Origin: Io17-Chloro-G2 sp965226915 | GTDB lineage: Bacteria > Chloroflexota > Dehalococcoidia > Lucifugimonadales > UBA3495 | Reading direction: 5' to 3' | Length of the DNA: 64,000 nucleotides | NCBI GenBank assembly: GCA_965226915.1 | Contig: CBDDEJ010000002.1 | Location: forward strand, 1-64,000 | Shown here: positions 18,318 through 27,410 of the stretch, one piece after another | Numbering within the stretch: position 1 is the stretch's first letter | How the letters are laid out: every line of letters begins with the position of its first letter | Position numbers and translations under genes: made by a program | Notes under the pieces: generated by a model | The model's input: the letters and a program-made list of their open reading frames with translations, nothing else | Database searches by the model: none | Told to the model about the DNA's origin: nothing

Positions 18318-18349
18318 TAGTCTACGGTTGACTGACTACTAGTCTACGG
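18306..18349. repeat. 22-bp tandem duplication at the right end of the IS630 element
   Basis: TTGACTGACTACTAGTCTAC plus GG is present twice in tandem (18306-18327 and 18328-18349). Each unit contains the last 12 bases of the element, the TA and nine bases of yihY. This looks like a footprint of an earlier insertion/excision or a replication slip. Confidence 0.75.
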
Positions 18350-18480
18350 TTGGCGCGCGTTGGGCGCCCTTTTCGCAGTCCTTTCGTGGGCCTACTTCTC
18401 ATCACTAGCGCTGATGTGGGGCGCCCAGGTGGCCGCCACCTATAGCCGCCTTTATGGTTCCAGGGCTAATGTAGAGGCCG

Positions 18481-21027
18481 CTAGTTAGCCCCGTCCCCTT
18501 CCGCCAACGCCCTCACCGCCGCTTCGATGGATGCCGTCGCATCGGCATGGGAAGCTCCCGGCGGGAAATGGAGCGGTTTCCCAAACCGCACCTCGACATT
18601 GCCCCGCCGCGGCAGCTTCTTACCCCTCTCCATCACTTCCCCGGTGCCCTTCAGGTGCACCGGCACCACCGGAGCCCTCAACTCCACCGCCAACAGGCCG
18701 GTCCCCGATTTGAACGCCTCCATTACCCCCGAGTCCGCCCGGGCGCCCTCGGGGTAGATCAGCACCGACCATCCCTGGTCCATCAGGAGCCCGCAATACT
18801 CCATACTGGGACGGATGGACCCGGTCTGAGAAAAAGGGAACGCGTTGAACAAGAATGCGGCTGACATCCATTCAATCCGGTTCCTCGCCATCAGAACGTG
18901 CGCCGCGGCCGCGGCAGCCACCCGGCGGCGCCATGCTCCGGGCAGCGCGGAAAGCACCACCGGAGTGTCCATCATGCTCAGGTGATTTGCGGCGAATAGC
19001 ACCGGTCCTTTGAGACCATCCAGGTTCTCTTTACCCGAGACTTTTTGTGATATCACCGCGCGCATGATGGGAAAGACGAGCAATGACTGGCTGATGCTCC
19101 GGCCGGCCGTGGCCAACGGGCTCAACGGCCACTCGAATTGCGGCGATGTCTGTGCCTCCTGGCTGCCTTGCAAGATCATGGCTTCCAAGTCGGCTACCGT
19201 GGTGTCTTCCCCAAACAATGACTCATCCAGGTATATATCCTGGTCGTTCTCCACCGCCGCCAAGACCTCCACCAAGCCCAAAGAATCCAGACCCAGGTCC
19301 ACCCCTAGCCGCGACGACGATTGAATGTCTTCTTCAGGAATGGGGGTAAACCGGGCCAGCAGCCGCACCGTCGATGACACTTGGGCAGAGGGCGCCTCAG
19401 GTGGACGCTGCGGCGGCGCCTCGCCTCGTCTGTCTTCCAGCAGCTTTTCCAAAACCAGATGTTTCCTTACCTTGAGAGTATGTGTGCGGGGAAAATCCTC
19501 TTCCGGCCATATGGTGAAGCCTTGAATCCGCTGGTGGGGCGCAAGAGCGGCGTTAGCCTGCTCAACGATTTCACCGACCGCGCTCCCACCGTCGGGCATC
19601 AAGAGCACCGCATGAACCTGCACGCCCTGATTCTCGCTTGGCAACCCCAAAACCACCGCATCGCCCACTCCAGGTTGTTTTGCCAAGGCTGTCTCAACGT
19701 CTTCGGGATAGACGTTCAAACCGCTGGAGAGGACAATCAGGTCTTTGATCCTTCCCTTCAGGTACAGGGACCCATCTTGCTCCTGAAACCCCAAGTCTCC
19801 CGTCTTGTACCACCCGTCTTCAAAGGCATTTTCGGTGGCCTGGGGGTTTTGCCAGTAGCCGCTGGTGACATTGTCCCCCCGAATCAGAAGCTCGCCTGAT
19901 TCAGCGATCTTCACCTCCACTCCGGGGAGAGCGAATCCCACTGACTCCGTGGTGCGCCGTGACAGGGTATTGCAGCTAATAATCGGCGAAGCCTCGGTGG
20001 TTCCATAACCTTGCACCACAGGCACGCCCATGTTTTCCCATTTCCGGGCCAACTCCGGATCCAGGTAGGCCCCGCCGCACATCATGAATCGCAATGAACC
20101 TCCCAGCTGGCGGTGGACCCTCGAAAACAGCCGCCGCTGCAAGGCCATCGGCAGCTTGGGAGCGATCCGGTGCAGGAATCGCCAGGTTTTCTCCTTCCCT
20201 TGTTCCGTGACCCGCCCCTCGATGGCATTGCTGAGAAGTTGCAGCACCTGGGGAACCATGACCATGGTGGTGATGCGGTAGTCTTTGAAAGCCCGGAATA
20301 TAACCGTCGACCGGCGGCTTTGGGGGTAGCAGATCGTGGCGCCGCCGATCAAAGGCGCCAGCAAACCCACTGTCTGCTCCAGCATGTGGCTTAAAGGCAG
20401 GATGGAGAGCAAATTGTAGCTGGGTTTAACAGGGACCATTTCCGCCGAGGCAAGAACATTGGCCACGATATTGTGGTGAGTCAGGATGACTCCCTTGGGG
20501 TCGCCGGTTGTTCCCGATGTGTAGATCACTTCCGCGATGTCCCGCGAATCGATGTCCGCAGGGCCCGCGTAATTCCCGGCAGTGGACGCACTGGCGGCAT
20601 TGATGATTTCGTCCAGGTCCTCCAGCCTTGTTCCTGGAACGCCTCCTGGAACGCCTCCTGGAACGCCTCCTGGGGACCAGTTCCCTACCGTGGCATTCGA
20701 CAGCAGCGCCAGTTTGGGTTGGGTTTGTTGTTTTACCAGTTCCACAAAATCCGGAGAACTGCCGATGTCCAAGGGCACTAGGATTGCGCCCAAACGGAGA
20801 CCGCCGAAAAACGCAGCCACCCAGTTAGGCGAATTGTGGGCCCACAGGATCACTCTATCGCCTTTTGCGACACCTTGCTGTTCCAACCACGAGGCCATGC
20901 GGCAAGACCGGTCCTTTAAGTCAGAGAAGGTCCATCTCTCAACCCGGTATCCCTGCCGCGCCACCAGCGCCGTCTTGCGGCCGAACTTCTTTTCGGCTTG
21001 GTCCAACAAACCTATTATTGTGTCCAT
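18481..21027 (-). CDS. AMP-dependent acyl ligase / acyl carrier / PlsC acyltransferase fusion (copy 2)
   Basis: About 848 residues with the same three-domain order as the 12830-15310 gene. The ligase shows YTSGTTGDPKGVILTHHNI, GYGTTEASPI, WYKTGDLGFQ and KGRIKDLIVLSSGLNVYPED. The carrier shows VDLGLDSLGLVEVL, and the acyltransferase NHLSMMD (HX4D), IYPEGARAD and VVPVHLKG. Sequence divergence between the two is substantial, so this is an old duplication and they probably differ in acyl chain or acceptor. It contains a short GGVPGGVPGGVPG repeat at about residue 130, encoded by a 12-bp tandem repeat. The ATG at 21027 (MDTIIGLL) aligns with the chosen start of copy 1; an upstream ATG at 21054 would add nine residues. 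Confidence 0.9.
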   Translation of the reverse strand: MDTIIGLLDQAEKKFGRKTALVARQGYRVERWTFSDLKDRSCRMASWLEQQGVAKGDRVILWAHNSPNWVAAFFGGLRLGAILVPLDIGSSPDFVELVKQQTQPKLALLSNATVGNWSPGGVPGGVPGGVPGTRLEDLDEIINAASASTAGNYAGPADIDSRDIAEVIYTSGTTGDPKGVILTHHNIVANVLASAEMVPVKPSYNLLSILPLSHMLEQTVGLLAPLIGGATICYPQSRRSTVIFRAFKDYRITTMVMVPQVLQLLSNAIEGRVTEQGKEKTWRFLHRIAPKLPMALQRRLFSRVHRQLGGSLRFMMCGGAYLDPELARKWENMGVPVVQGYGTTEASPIISCNTLSRRTTESVGFALPGVEVKIAESGELLIRGDNVTSGYWQNPQATENAFEDGWYKTGDLGFQEQDGSLYLKGRIKDLIVLSSGLNVYPEDVETALAKQPGVGDAVVLGLPSENQGVQVHAVLLMPDGGSAVGEIVEQANAALAPHQRIQGFTIWPEEDFPRTHTLKVRKHLVLEKLLEDRRGEAPPQRPPEAPSAQVSSTVRLLARFTPIPEEDIQSSSRLGVDLGLDSLGLVEVLAAVENDQDIYLDESLFGEDTTVADLEAMILQGSQEAQTSPQFEWPLSPLATAGRSISQSLLVFPIMRAVISQKVSGKENLDGLKGPVLFAANHLSMMDTPVVLSALPGAWRRRVAAAAAAHVLMARNRIEWMSAAFLFNAFPFSQTGSIRPSMEYCGLLMDQGWSVLIYPEGARADSGVMEAFKSGTGLLAVELRAPVVPVHLKGTGEVMERGKKLPRRGNVEVRFGKPLHFPPGASHADATASIEAAVRALAEGDGAN
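20633..20673. repeat. 12-bp in-frame tandem repeat inside the acyl-ligase gene
   Basis: The unit CCTGGAACGCCT occurs three times perfectly plus a partial fourth. Because the unit is a multiple of three it only changes the length of a Gly-Val-Pro-Gly linker in the ligase domain. It is a candidate length-variable locus. Confidence 0.8.
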
Positions 21028-21335
21028 CTGTGGCCTTGCCTGCGATGGCGCCATTCGCTTGTTGTATTCACAATTGAACTCTATCCTGGTTCACACTGTT
21101 CCATCAGGGACAAACGTACTATCCCTTGTCCCCAAAAATACCATTCCAAAAACCAGTTCAGGGAAATGACCCGTGGGATATAACGGTCATTCTGCTTGAC
21201 CTGCGCCAACCAAATCAACTAGGTTTTCCGTATAATTCACCCGTAAATGCCTTAAATCTCTCGCATTATCTCCGAAAATCGTCCAACGATTTTGGAAATG
21301 TCCTGGCCTGGCGACTTTTCCGGTCGTGATGCTGA

Positions 21336-22667
21336 ATGAAAAACCATTTGACGGCTAGTGAACCCATGGCCCAACAACAGGCGCTTCCCCCGTTCGCCAT
21401 CTTCGACGATTACCGCCCTACGATAACCATCGCCGTGATCATCCGGTGGTTGCTGCTGGGGGTCTGGTTCTTCCTGAACAACTACCGGGTGGAACAGGAC
21501 CAAACCCACCTGGTGCTCAACCTGATGGGAGGCGGCCTGGCTCTGCTCAACGGTTGGATCTCATGGCGGCTCTTTCAGGTCCGGTCAGTGAAAACCGCCA
21601 ATTTGGGGAGTATAGGCGTAGGATGGCGCCACGCCCTAGCGCTCAGCTCCGCCGACCTGGCGTTTATCACAGTGGGTCTCTGCCTGCGAGGCGGGCTGTC
21701 CAATGACTTCTATGTCTTCTATTATCCTGCTCTGCTGGGATTTTCCCTCATATTCCCCAAGCGGGCCAGTTTCCCCGTGGCCGCGGTGATAATGACTCTA
21801 TATACGATCATGGCGTTTACGGTGACGCCGGTGCTGGACATGGATCAACAGGACGAAAAGAAGCTGGCCGTGCGCCTAGCCTGCATGCTGGGAATCGCCG
21901 GCGCCGGCGCGTTGATCACCGGTTGGGAGCGGTCCCGCCGCAGGGAAGCCGTGGCCGCCGAACGCCGCATCTCCGAAGAAAACCTGCAGTTGCAACAGCA
22001 AACCCAGCAGGCGGAACTGGCCGCCCTGGAAGAGCGCAGCCGCATAGCCAGGGAGATCCATGACGGTGTCGCCCAGTCGCTTTACATGCTCAACGTCAGC
22101 CTGGAAACCTGCGTGGAGCTGTCGGCTCGCGGCGCCGAGGACCTGCAAGTACGCCTGCAATCCTTGGCGGGAGTGTCCCGGCAGGCCCTTCTGGACGCTC
22201 GCAATTACATATTTGACTTAAAGCCCATGTTGGAAGGTGAGGACTCAATCACCGAAGCCCTTCAGAACCAGTTGCTGGAATTCCGTTCCGTCACTTCCAT
22301 CGAAGCCGATTTGACCGCCACCGGAGACGAACGGCCTATCCCTACAACCGTCAGCGCGGCATTGCTGCGAATCGTTCAAGAAGGGTTGGCCAACGTATAC
22401 CGCCATTCCCAAGCATCCAAGGTAGACGTGGCGCTGGCGTTTGACCAGGGGTTGGTCCGTTTGGAGATAAGCGACAATGGGATGGGGTTTACCCGCCAGG
22501 AGGTGCCCCAGGCGATTCATGGCCGGGGGTTGAACAACATGACCCAACGGGCCGAAGAGTTGGGCGGCAGTCTTGCCATCGACAGTAGAATCGGCGAGGG
22601 GACCCGCCTTGAGGTGACCATACCGTTGCCACCTGACGGCGGCGGCGACCACCAGCCCCATTGTTAG
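21336..22667 (+). CDS. Membrane-bound sensor histidine kinase (NarL/DegS class)
   Basis: 443 residues. The N-terminal ~195 residues hold about five or six hydrophobic segments (IAVIIRWLLLGVWFFL, DFYVFYYPALLGFSLIF, and so on). A coiled-coil linker rich in E/Q/R runs from ~200 to 235. The HisKA_3 dimerisation helix carries the phospho-accepting His242 in IAREIHDGVAQSLYMLNVS. The ATPase domain shows RIVQEGLANVYRHS (N box) and ISDNGMGF with GRGLNNMTQRAEELGG. It would phosphorylate a LuxR-type regulator; the only one in the window is at 29368-30036, separated by unrelated genes. The start is ATG 21336, or ATG 21366 (MAQQQ); neither has a strong ribosome site. Confidence 0.9.
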   Translation: MKNHLTASEPMAQQQALPPFAIFDDYRPTITIAVIIRWLLLGVWFFLNNYRVEQDQTHLVLNLMGGGLALLNGWISWRLFQVRSVKTANLGSIGVGWRHALALSSADLAFITVGLCLRGGLSNDFYVFYYPALLGFSLIFPKRASFPVAAVIMTLYTIMAFTVTPVLDMDQQDEKKLAVRLACMLGIAGAGALITGWERSRRREAVAAERRISEENLQLQQQTQQAELAALEERSRIAREIHDGVAQSLYMLNVSLETCVELSARGAEDLQVRLQSLAGVSRQALLDARNYIFDLKPMLEGEDSITEALQNQLLEFRSVTSIEADLTATGDERPIPTTVSAALLRIVQEGLANVYRHSQASKVDVALAFDQGLVRLEISDNGMGFTRQEVPQAIHGRGLNNMTQRAEELGGSLAIDSRIGEGTRLEVTIPLPPDGGGDHQPHC

Positions 22668-22778
22668 GCCTGGCCTAAGCAGCGTCACGCATTATGCCAA
22701 GGTCTCCGCACGGATGGTTCCGCTCGTACTCCACGCCTGTCAAAAGCACGGAGTTGAGGCTGGGAACGCGGCTTTTCA

Positions 22779-24543
22779 TCAGCCTTTGATCTGCGAGAAG
22801 TACTCAGCTATATACCTCACGAAATCCCAGAGAGGGTCTTGTTGACGCCCTTGCTCTTGGATCCATGCCGCTGTTGCGACGGCGAACTCGGCCTTGTGAG
22901 TCCGCGTTCCCAATTCCTGTCCGGGCAACCAATCCTCCAACTCGCCCATTGGAACAAGAAAGATCCCATACTCTTTTAAGGATTTCAGGCACTGCTCGAT
23001 GTCGTGGCGAAGGTCGCATGGGAGCCCTGTGCTATCCACATTCTTTAAATTCCTGCTGCGAGCGATTTCCCGAGATACTCTCTCCAATTCGCCACGCATT
23101 TTCATATCCCCGCCCTGATCCCAGTCAAAGTCTTTATTCAAAACCTGGCTGAGTTTCTCTCGGACTGACTCTTCGGTGATAACGGGTGGAAGTTCTCGTA
23201 ACCGTTGTGCAATCGCCTGCGCAAGTCCAACGATTTCTTCTATGCGCTCTTGAGGCGCCATCCGCTCTAGCACTTGCCGAAATTTGTCCAGATCTGTCAG
23301 CAGGTCAATGTCAGCAATAACTCCAACGGGGATGCTGAGGGCTTTGTACAGCCTTAGTGTCGAGGCAATCCCACCCGTCCCTCCAACCTGGGCAAAATGA
23401 ACATCTTGGACGATCTCATCGTCGAAACTTTGCCAGACTGCCTGATACACCAGTCGGTCTCCTTCTACTTCCACGACGATAACTGACTGAGCGAAGATTC
23501 CATCCAGTATGGACTCAGACCGTTCAGGCGGTTTGCCAAACGCGCTGATTAACTCATCTGCTTGGAGTAGATTAGCCGAGAAGCCTTCCAGGCCGTTGAT
23601 TAGCCTGACGATCTGGACATCACGCCCCGTCTCAAGGGCTCCGCGGAGTATCTCGCTGCTGTGGGTCGCTACGAAGGTGGCTGTGTCGGGAGTTGATCCA
23701 TACTTCCCAATGAGCCTACCTAATGCCCGTGCCTGGGGTGGATGGAGACACATCTCGGGCTCGTCTATCAAACATACCGGACGTTTCTGAAGTATGAGGG
23801 CAGTGGCCATGGTCACGAACGATTTCAGCCCGTCACCTTTTTCCTCTATCGGCCTATGTTTCGCCAACTTCGTAAGGGAGATCCGATCCTTGTAGGCTGG
23901 CAGCCCTTGATCACCAACGAGTATCTGAAGCCGGTCGCCCCGTGTCGCGTCTAACCAAACTCCCTTCTTAAACGCTGTCAAACAAACACAGGTCAGTACC
24001 TCTTGGGCTTCATCATCTAGATGGAGTGCCTCCAATTCGTTTTGCACAGGCTGCTGTAACAAATCTTGAGTGCTGACAGTATTCAATGAAACGAGTCTAC
24101 GTGCCAGAAACAACTGGGACACCAGTATCTTCCCAAACCGCGCCAGGAATTGGTCTCCTGCAGCGCTAAACTGAAATTCATCCTTCTCGAGATATTCGCT
24201 GTGCCAGCCCCGGGCCTGGCCAATCGTGGTATCAGTTTGAAAACCCTCGCCTGTCCCCCAGAAGGTCGTGCACGTTGGGTTGATATGCTTGTGGCTCGGC
24301 GAAATAACCCGCCCCGACCAGCGCTTTGATTAAGTCGTCGACGTCGAGTGGGTCCAACTCGATTGCCTGAGCCACTACCAGGGGACGTGGCACACCGTTA
24401 AGCCGTAGTCCAACGTCTCTCAATAGTTGGGTCTTCCCGGAAGAATTCGGCCCGACAATGAGCGTCAGCCCTGTGCATCGGAGATCGCCCACCCCGGAGA
24501 GTGTGACTTTTTTGAGTGGTTTGAAATCTGTCAACATTCTCAT
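22779..24543 (-). pseudogene. OLD-like AAA ATPase with TOPRIM-type C-terminus, frameshifted
   Basis: From the ATG at 24543 the frame encodes a P-loop, LTLIVGPNSSGKTQLLRDVG, and runs to VHDLLGDRRGFSN, ending at a stop at 24232. The next frame continues TGEGFQTDTTIGQARGWHSE without interruption into LFLARRLVSLNTVST and on to 22779. That half contains CLIDEPEMCLHPPQARALG (signature and Walker B) and ATHSSEILRGAL, then a TOPRIM-like region VIVVEVEGDRLVY and VIADIDLL. One extra base in a run of five G (24255-24259) explains the split. The intact protein would be ~588 residues. OLD-type ATPase/nucleases act in phage defence or repair; no partner gene such as a UvrD-like helicase is adjacent. It may be intact in the real genome. 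Confidence 0.78.
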
Positions 24544-25008
24544 ATTCTATTGGGAAAACGACTGGCTGTCGCCTACACTGGCAGCGGAATTTTACAGCAC
24601 CATCATTTGATGGTCGAAAAAGGCTGTCAATGCGTTAATCCGACGGCCTGTGAACTGTCTAGACCATCAAAGCTATAACGACCGCCGCCCCAAACACGCC
24701 GAAAACAAGTGCGTAGTCCGCCCCTAGTGGGGTGGTTCCAAATATATCGCCGTTAGCTTAGAGAAGCGGTTTTGCAATCAGTTTCAAGAGTTAACGTCTC
24801 AGAATCGGTCAGCTTTTTTGCCCAACCAGCCGTAATTGAGCGCTACGACAAATGCCCTCTGCAGGGTGATCAGAGGGTTTTCACTTTGTTTTCAGCAGAT
24901 CTCCAACCGCTTCCGACGGTTCATTCTGCATGCTTGGCAGTATGCGCTGATAGGGATATAGAATGACGCTGACACCGGAATGGCCCCCAGTCTCAGCGGC
25001 CTATAAAA
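24544..25008. other. Gene-free stretch between the OLD-like ATPase and icd
   Basis: About 465 bases with no ORF that looks like protein. It contains a short perfect hairpin CCCCTAGTGGGG (24722-24733) and, further right, a hairpin followed by a T-rich tract (24855-24892). Otherwise I see no recognisable feature. A small RNA is possible but unproven. Confidence 0.4.
24855..24892 (+). terminator. Possible plus-strand terminator or small-RNA 3' end
   Basis: Arms CCCTCTG (24855-24861) and CAGAGGG (24871-24877) around a nine-base loop, followed by TTTTCACTTTGTTTT. No plus-strand gene ends nearby, so it could close an unannotated transcript. Confidence 0.4.
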
Positions 25009-25042
25009 CCGGCTGGCTGAAAACCACCACTCAGCCAGCCGG
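25003..25042 (-). terminator. Intrinsic terminator downstream of icd
   Basis: Perfect 12-base arms CCGGCTGGCTGA (25009-25020) and TCAGCCAGCCGG (25031-25042) with a ten-base loop. On the minus strand the stem is followed by TTTTATAG, seven bases after the icd stop. Confidence 0.85.
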
Positions 25043-25049
25043 CTTGTCG

Positions 25050-27278
25050 CTAAATCGCATCCACGATCGCGTTCATAGTGGCGCTGGGGCGCATGGCTTT
25101 GGCGGTCATCTCCTGATTGGGATGGTAATAACCGCCGATGTCCACAGCCTTTCCCTGAGCGTCGTTCAGCTCCTGAACTATCTTTTCTTCGTTGGCGGCC
25201 AACTGCTGGGCCACGCCGGAAAAACGGGCTTGCAGCTCGGGGTCTTGTGTCTGCTTCGCCAGCGCTTCCGCCCAGTACAGCGCGAGGTAGAAATGGCTGC
25301 CTCGGGTGTCCAGTTCATTCACCCGGCGAGATGGCGATCGATTGTTTTCCAAATGCTGTCCGATGGCCTGGTCCAGGGTCTCAGCTAAGAGCTTCGCCTT
25401 GTCGTTGTTAAACACCTCGCCTAGATGCTCGAAGGAGGCGACGAGGGCGCAGAATTCACCCAGAGAATCCCACCGCAGATGGCCCTCTTCAAGGAATTGC
25501 TGTACATGCCTGGGCGCCGACCCGCCGGCGCCTGTCTCGAACATCCCGCCTCCCTGAAGCAGGGGGACAACAGAAAGCATCTTGGCGCTCGTGCCCAATT
25601 CCAAAATCGGGAAGAGGTCGGTCAGATAATCACGCAGCACGTTGCCGGTCACGGAAATCGTGTCTTCGCCGGCCCGGCTGCGCGCCATCGTGAAGTGCAT
25701 CGCATCAATGGTCGACATGGTTCGAACGTCCAACCCGGCAGTGTCGTGCGTGGGAAGATATTTGTCCACCTTTTTAATCAGCTCAGCGTCGTGAGCCCGG
25801 TTTGGATCCAACCAAAAAATGGCTGGCGAGCCGGTGATCCTAGCTCGGTTGACCCCAAGCTTGACCCAGTCCTGAATCGCGGCGTCCTTGGTCTGGCACA
25901 TCCGGAATATATCGTCTTCCTCAACCCTCTGTTCCATCAGAGTCGCGCCCGTTGCGTCCACGACCCGAATCGTTCCGTCACCGGGCGATTTGAAGGTCTT
26001 GTCGTGAGATCCGTATTCTTCGGCTTGTTGGGCCATTAGCCCAACGTTAGCGACGCTGCCGATGGTGGCCGGATCGAACGCTCCATGCTCCTTGCAATCG
26101 TCGATGACCGCCTGATACAGCGTCGCATACGAGCGGTCGGGGATCATCGCGACGGTGTCGTGCAGTTCGTTGTCGGGACCCCAAGTGCGGCCGCCGTCAC
26201 GGACCAACACGGGCATGGTGGCGTCAATGATCACATCGCTCGGCACATGCAGATTGGTGATGCCCCGGCTAGAGTTCACCATCATCAACTCAGGACGAAC
26301 GCTATAAACCGCCTGGATATCCGCCTCTATCTCCGCTCGTTTGTCCTCGGTCAGAGAATGGATCTTGGTGTAGAGTTCGGCAATTCCATTGTCGGGGTTC
26401 ACCGCAAGCTCACCTAGTTCAGCCCCGTGTTTATTCAACACATCCTCGTAGTAAACCGACACACAATGACCAAAGATCATCGGATCCGACACGCGCATCA
26501 TAGTCGTCTTCACATGCAAAGAAATCAACACGCCATCAGCTTTAGCTTTCGCCATTTCTTCAGCGTAGAACTGGCGGAGCTCCCCCACATTCATGACTGC
26601 GCAATCGATGATCTCATCAGCTATCAAGGGGATACCGGTTTTGAGAACGTTCACACGCCCATCGTTGGCCACGAATTCGATGGCGGCCGATCCCGCAGCA
26701 GTGATAGTCACGGCCTGTTCGGTGCCGTAGAAATCCCTGCTGGCCATGTGGGCGACTCGGGATTTCGACACTTCCGGCCAGTCCTGCATCATCCGGTGGG
26801 GATTGCGTTGGCCGTGCTCCTTGACCGCGGTGGCTGACCGGCGGTCCGAGTTCCCCTCCCGTAGGACAGGGTTGACCGCGCTGCCCAACACCTTGGAAAA
26901 GCGTTGAAATGTTTCGAGTTGGCTGTCATTCGCAGGATCATCGGGGTAGTCGGGAATGTCATATCCATTGTCCTGCAGTTCCTTGACCGCTGCTTTCAAC
27001 TGGGGAATAGAGGCGCTGATATTGGGAAGCTTGATAATGTTCGCCGCCGGCTCCAAGCACAACTTGCCAGCCATGGCCAGATAGTCGGGCACTTTTTGCT
27101 CATCGGTCAGATTGTCTGGGAAATTCGCGATGATGCGGCCAGTCAGCGAGATATCCCAGGTCTCCAATTGGATACCAGACCCCTTGGTGAATGCCTGGAG
27201 GATCGGCAGCAGCGAGTGCGTGGCCAGGGCCGGAGCCTCATCGATTTTGGTGTAGATAATCTGGGACGCTTCTGGCAT
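25050..27278 (-). CDS. icd: Monomeric NADP-dependent isocitrate dehydrogenase
   Basis: 742 residues, the length of the monomeric IDH family, which is unrelated in size to the common ~420-residue dimer. Recognisable segments include IIYTKIDEAPALATHSLLPI at the N-terminus, LPNISASIPQLKAAVKELQ, HGQRNPHRMM, IDATMPVLVRDGGRTWGPDN and LEHLGEVFNN-type C-terminal motifs. It oxidatively decarboxylates isocitrate to 2-oxoglutarate in the TCA cycle, making NADPH. The ATG at 27278 has AGGAGC seven bases before it. It is a single-gene transcript on the minus strand with a strong terminator. An IS1380-type element has inserted just upstream (from 27411), which may have altered its promoter. The TCA gene mdh lies 4.3 kb away on the other strand. 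Confidence 0.95.
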   Translation of the reverse strand: MPEASQIIYTKIDEAPALATHSLLPILQAFTKGSGIQLETWDISLTGRIIANFPDNLTDEQKVPDYLAMAGKLCLEPAANIIKLPNISASIPQLKAAVKELQDNGYDIPDYPDDPANDSQLETFQRFSKVLGSAVNPVLREGNSDRRSATAVKEHGQRNPHRMMQDWPEVSKSRVAHMASRDFYGTEQAVTITAAGSAAIEFVANDGRVNVLKTGIPLIADEIIDCAVMNVGELRQFYAEEMAKAKADGVLISLHVKTTMMRVSDPMIFGHCVSVYYEDVLNKHGAELGELAVNPDNGIAELYTKIHSLTEDKRAEIEADIQAVYSVRPELMMVNSSRGITNLHVPSDVIIDATMPVLVRDGGRTWGPDNELHDTVAMIPDRSYATLYQAVIDDCKEHGAFDPATIGSVANVGLMAQQAEEYGSHDKTFKSPGDGTIRVVDATGATLMEQRVEEDDIFRMCQTKDAAIQDWVKLGVNRARITGSPAIFWLDPNRAHDAELIKKVDKYLPTHDTAGLDVRTMSTIDAMHFTMARSRAGEDTISVTGNVLRDYLTDLFPILELGTSAKMLSVVPLLQGGGMFETGAGGSAPRHVQQFLEEGHLRWDSLGEFCALVASFEHLGEVFNNDKAKLLAETLDQAIGQHLENNRSPSRRVNELDTRGSHFYLALYWAEALAKQTQDPELQARFSGVAQQLAANEEKIVQELNDAQGKAVDIGGYYHPNQEMTAKAMRPSATMNAIVDAI

Positions 27279-27410
27279 GTTCTGCTCCTAATAACTAAGT
27301 TTCACGGGCTGCGACGGGTTGCCAATAGAGGTTTGACTAAAGTCCCGGCCATATGAATCAACACAGATTATAAGTTAGCTGAATTGACATGCCTAGTCCA
27401 GCATCTAAGC

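Larger units (their letters stand above)
16235..18488 (+). pseudogene. yihY: YihY/BrkB-type membrane protein gene split by an IS630 element and its MITE
   Basis: The N-terminal part shows family hallmarks: SAGIAYWTLFSLFPL, GRKVF-like GGKVFASVRRGINHVWG, and RYIPNTRVTWRDTWLGAIVA. It runs to FVTNADGFNLV at 16980. Coding then resumes at about 18320 as VYGWRALGALFAVLSW, then AYFSSLALMWGAQVAATYSR, ending at the TAG at 18486-18488. Removing 16982-18319 or 16982-18341 restores ...AATCTA|GTCTACGG and a continuous DGFNLVYGWRALGA reading, so the original gene can be rebuilt. The inner-membrane family was long misnamed ribonuclease BN. The start is uncertain (GTG/ATG between 16235 and 16298). The insertion looks recent because both halves are otherwise undamaged. 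Confidence 0.85.

Noticed and set aside
17109..18320. 403-codon plus-strand frame across the IS630 element
   Set aside because: Antisense to the transposase frames, with no protein-like features.
20633..20673. 12-bp repeats as iteron-like origin elements
   Set aside because: They are in frame inside the acyl-ligase coding region and have no AT-rich or DnaA-box neighbours.
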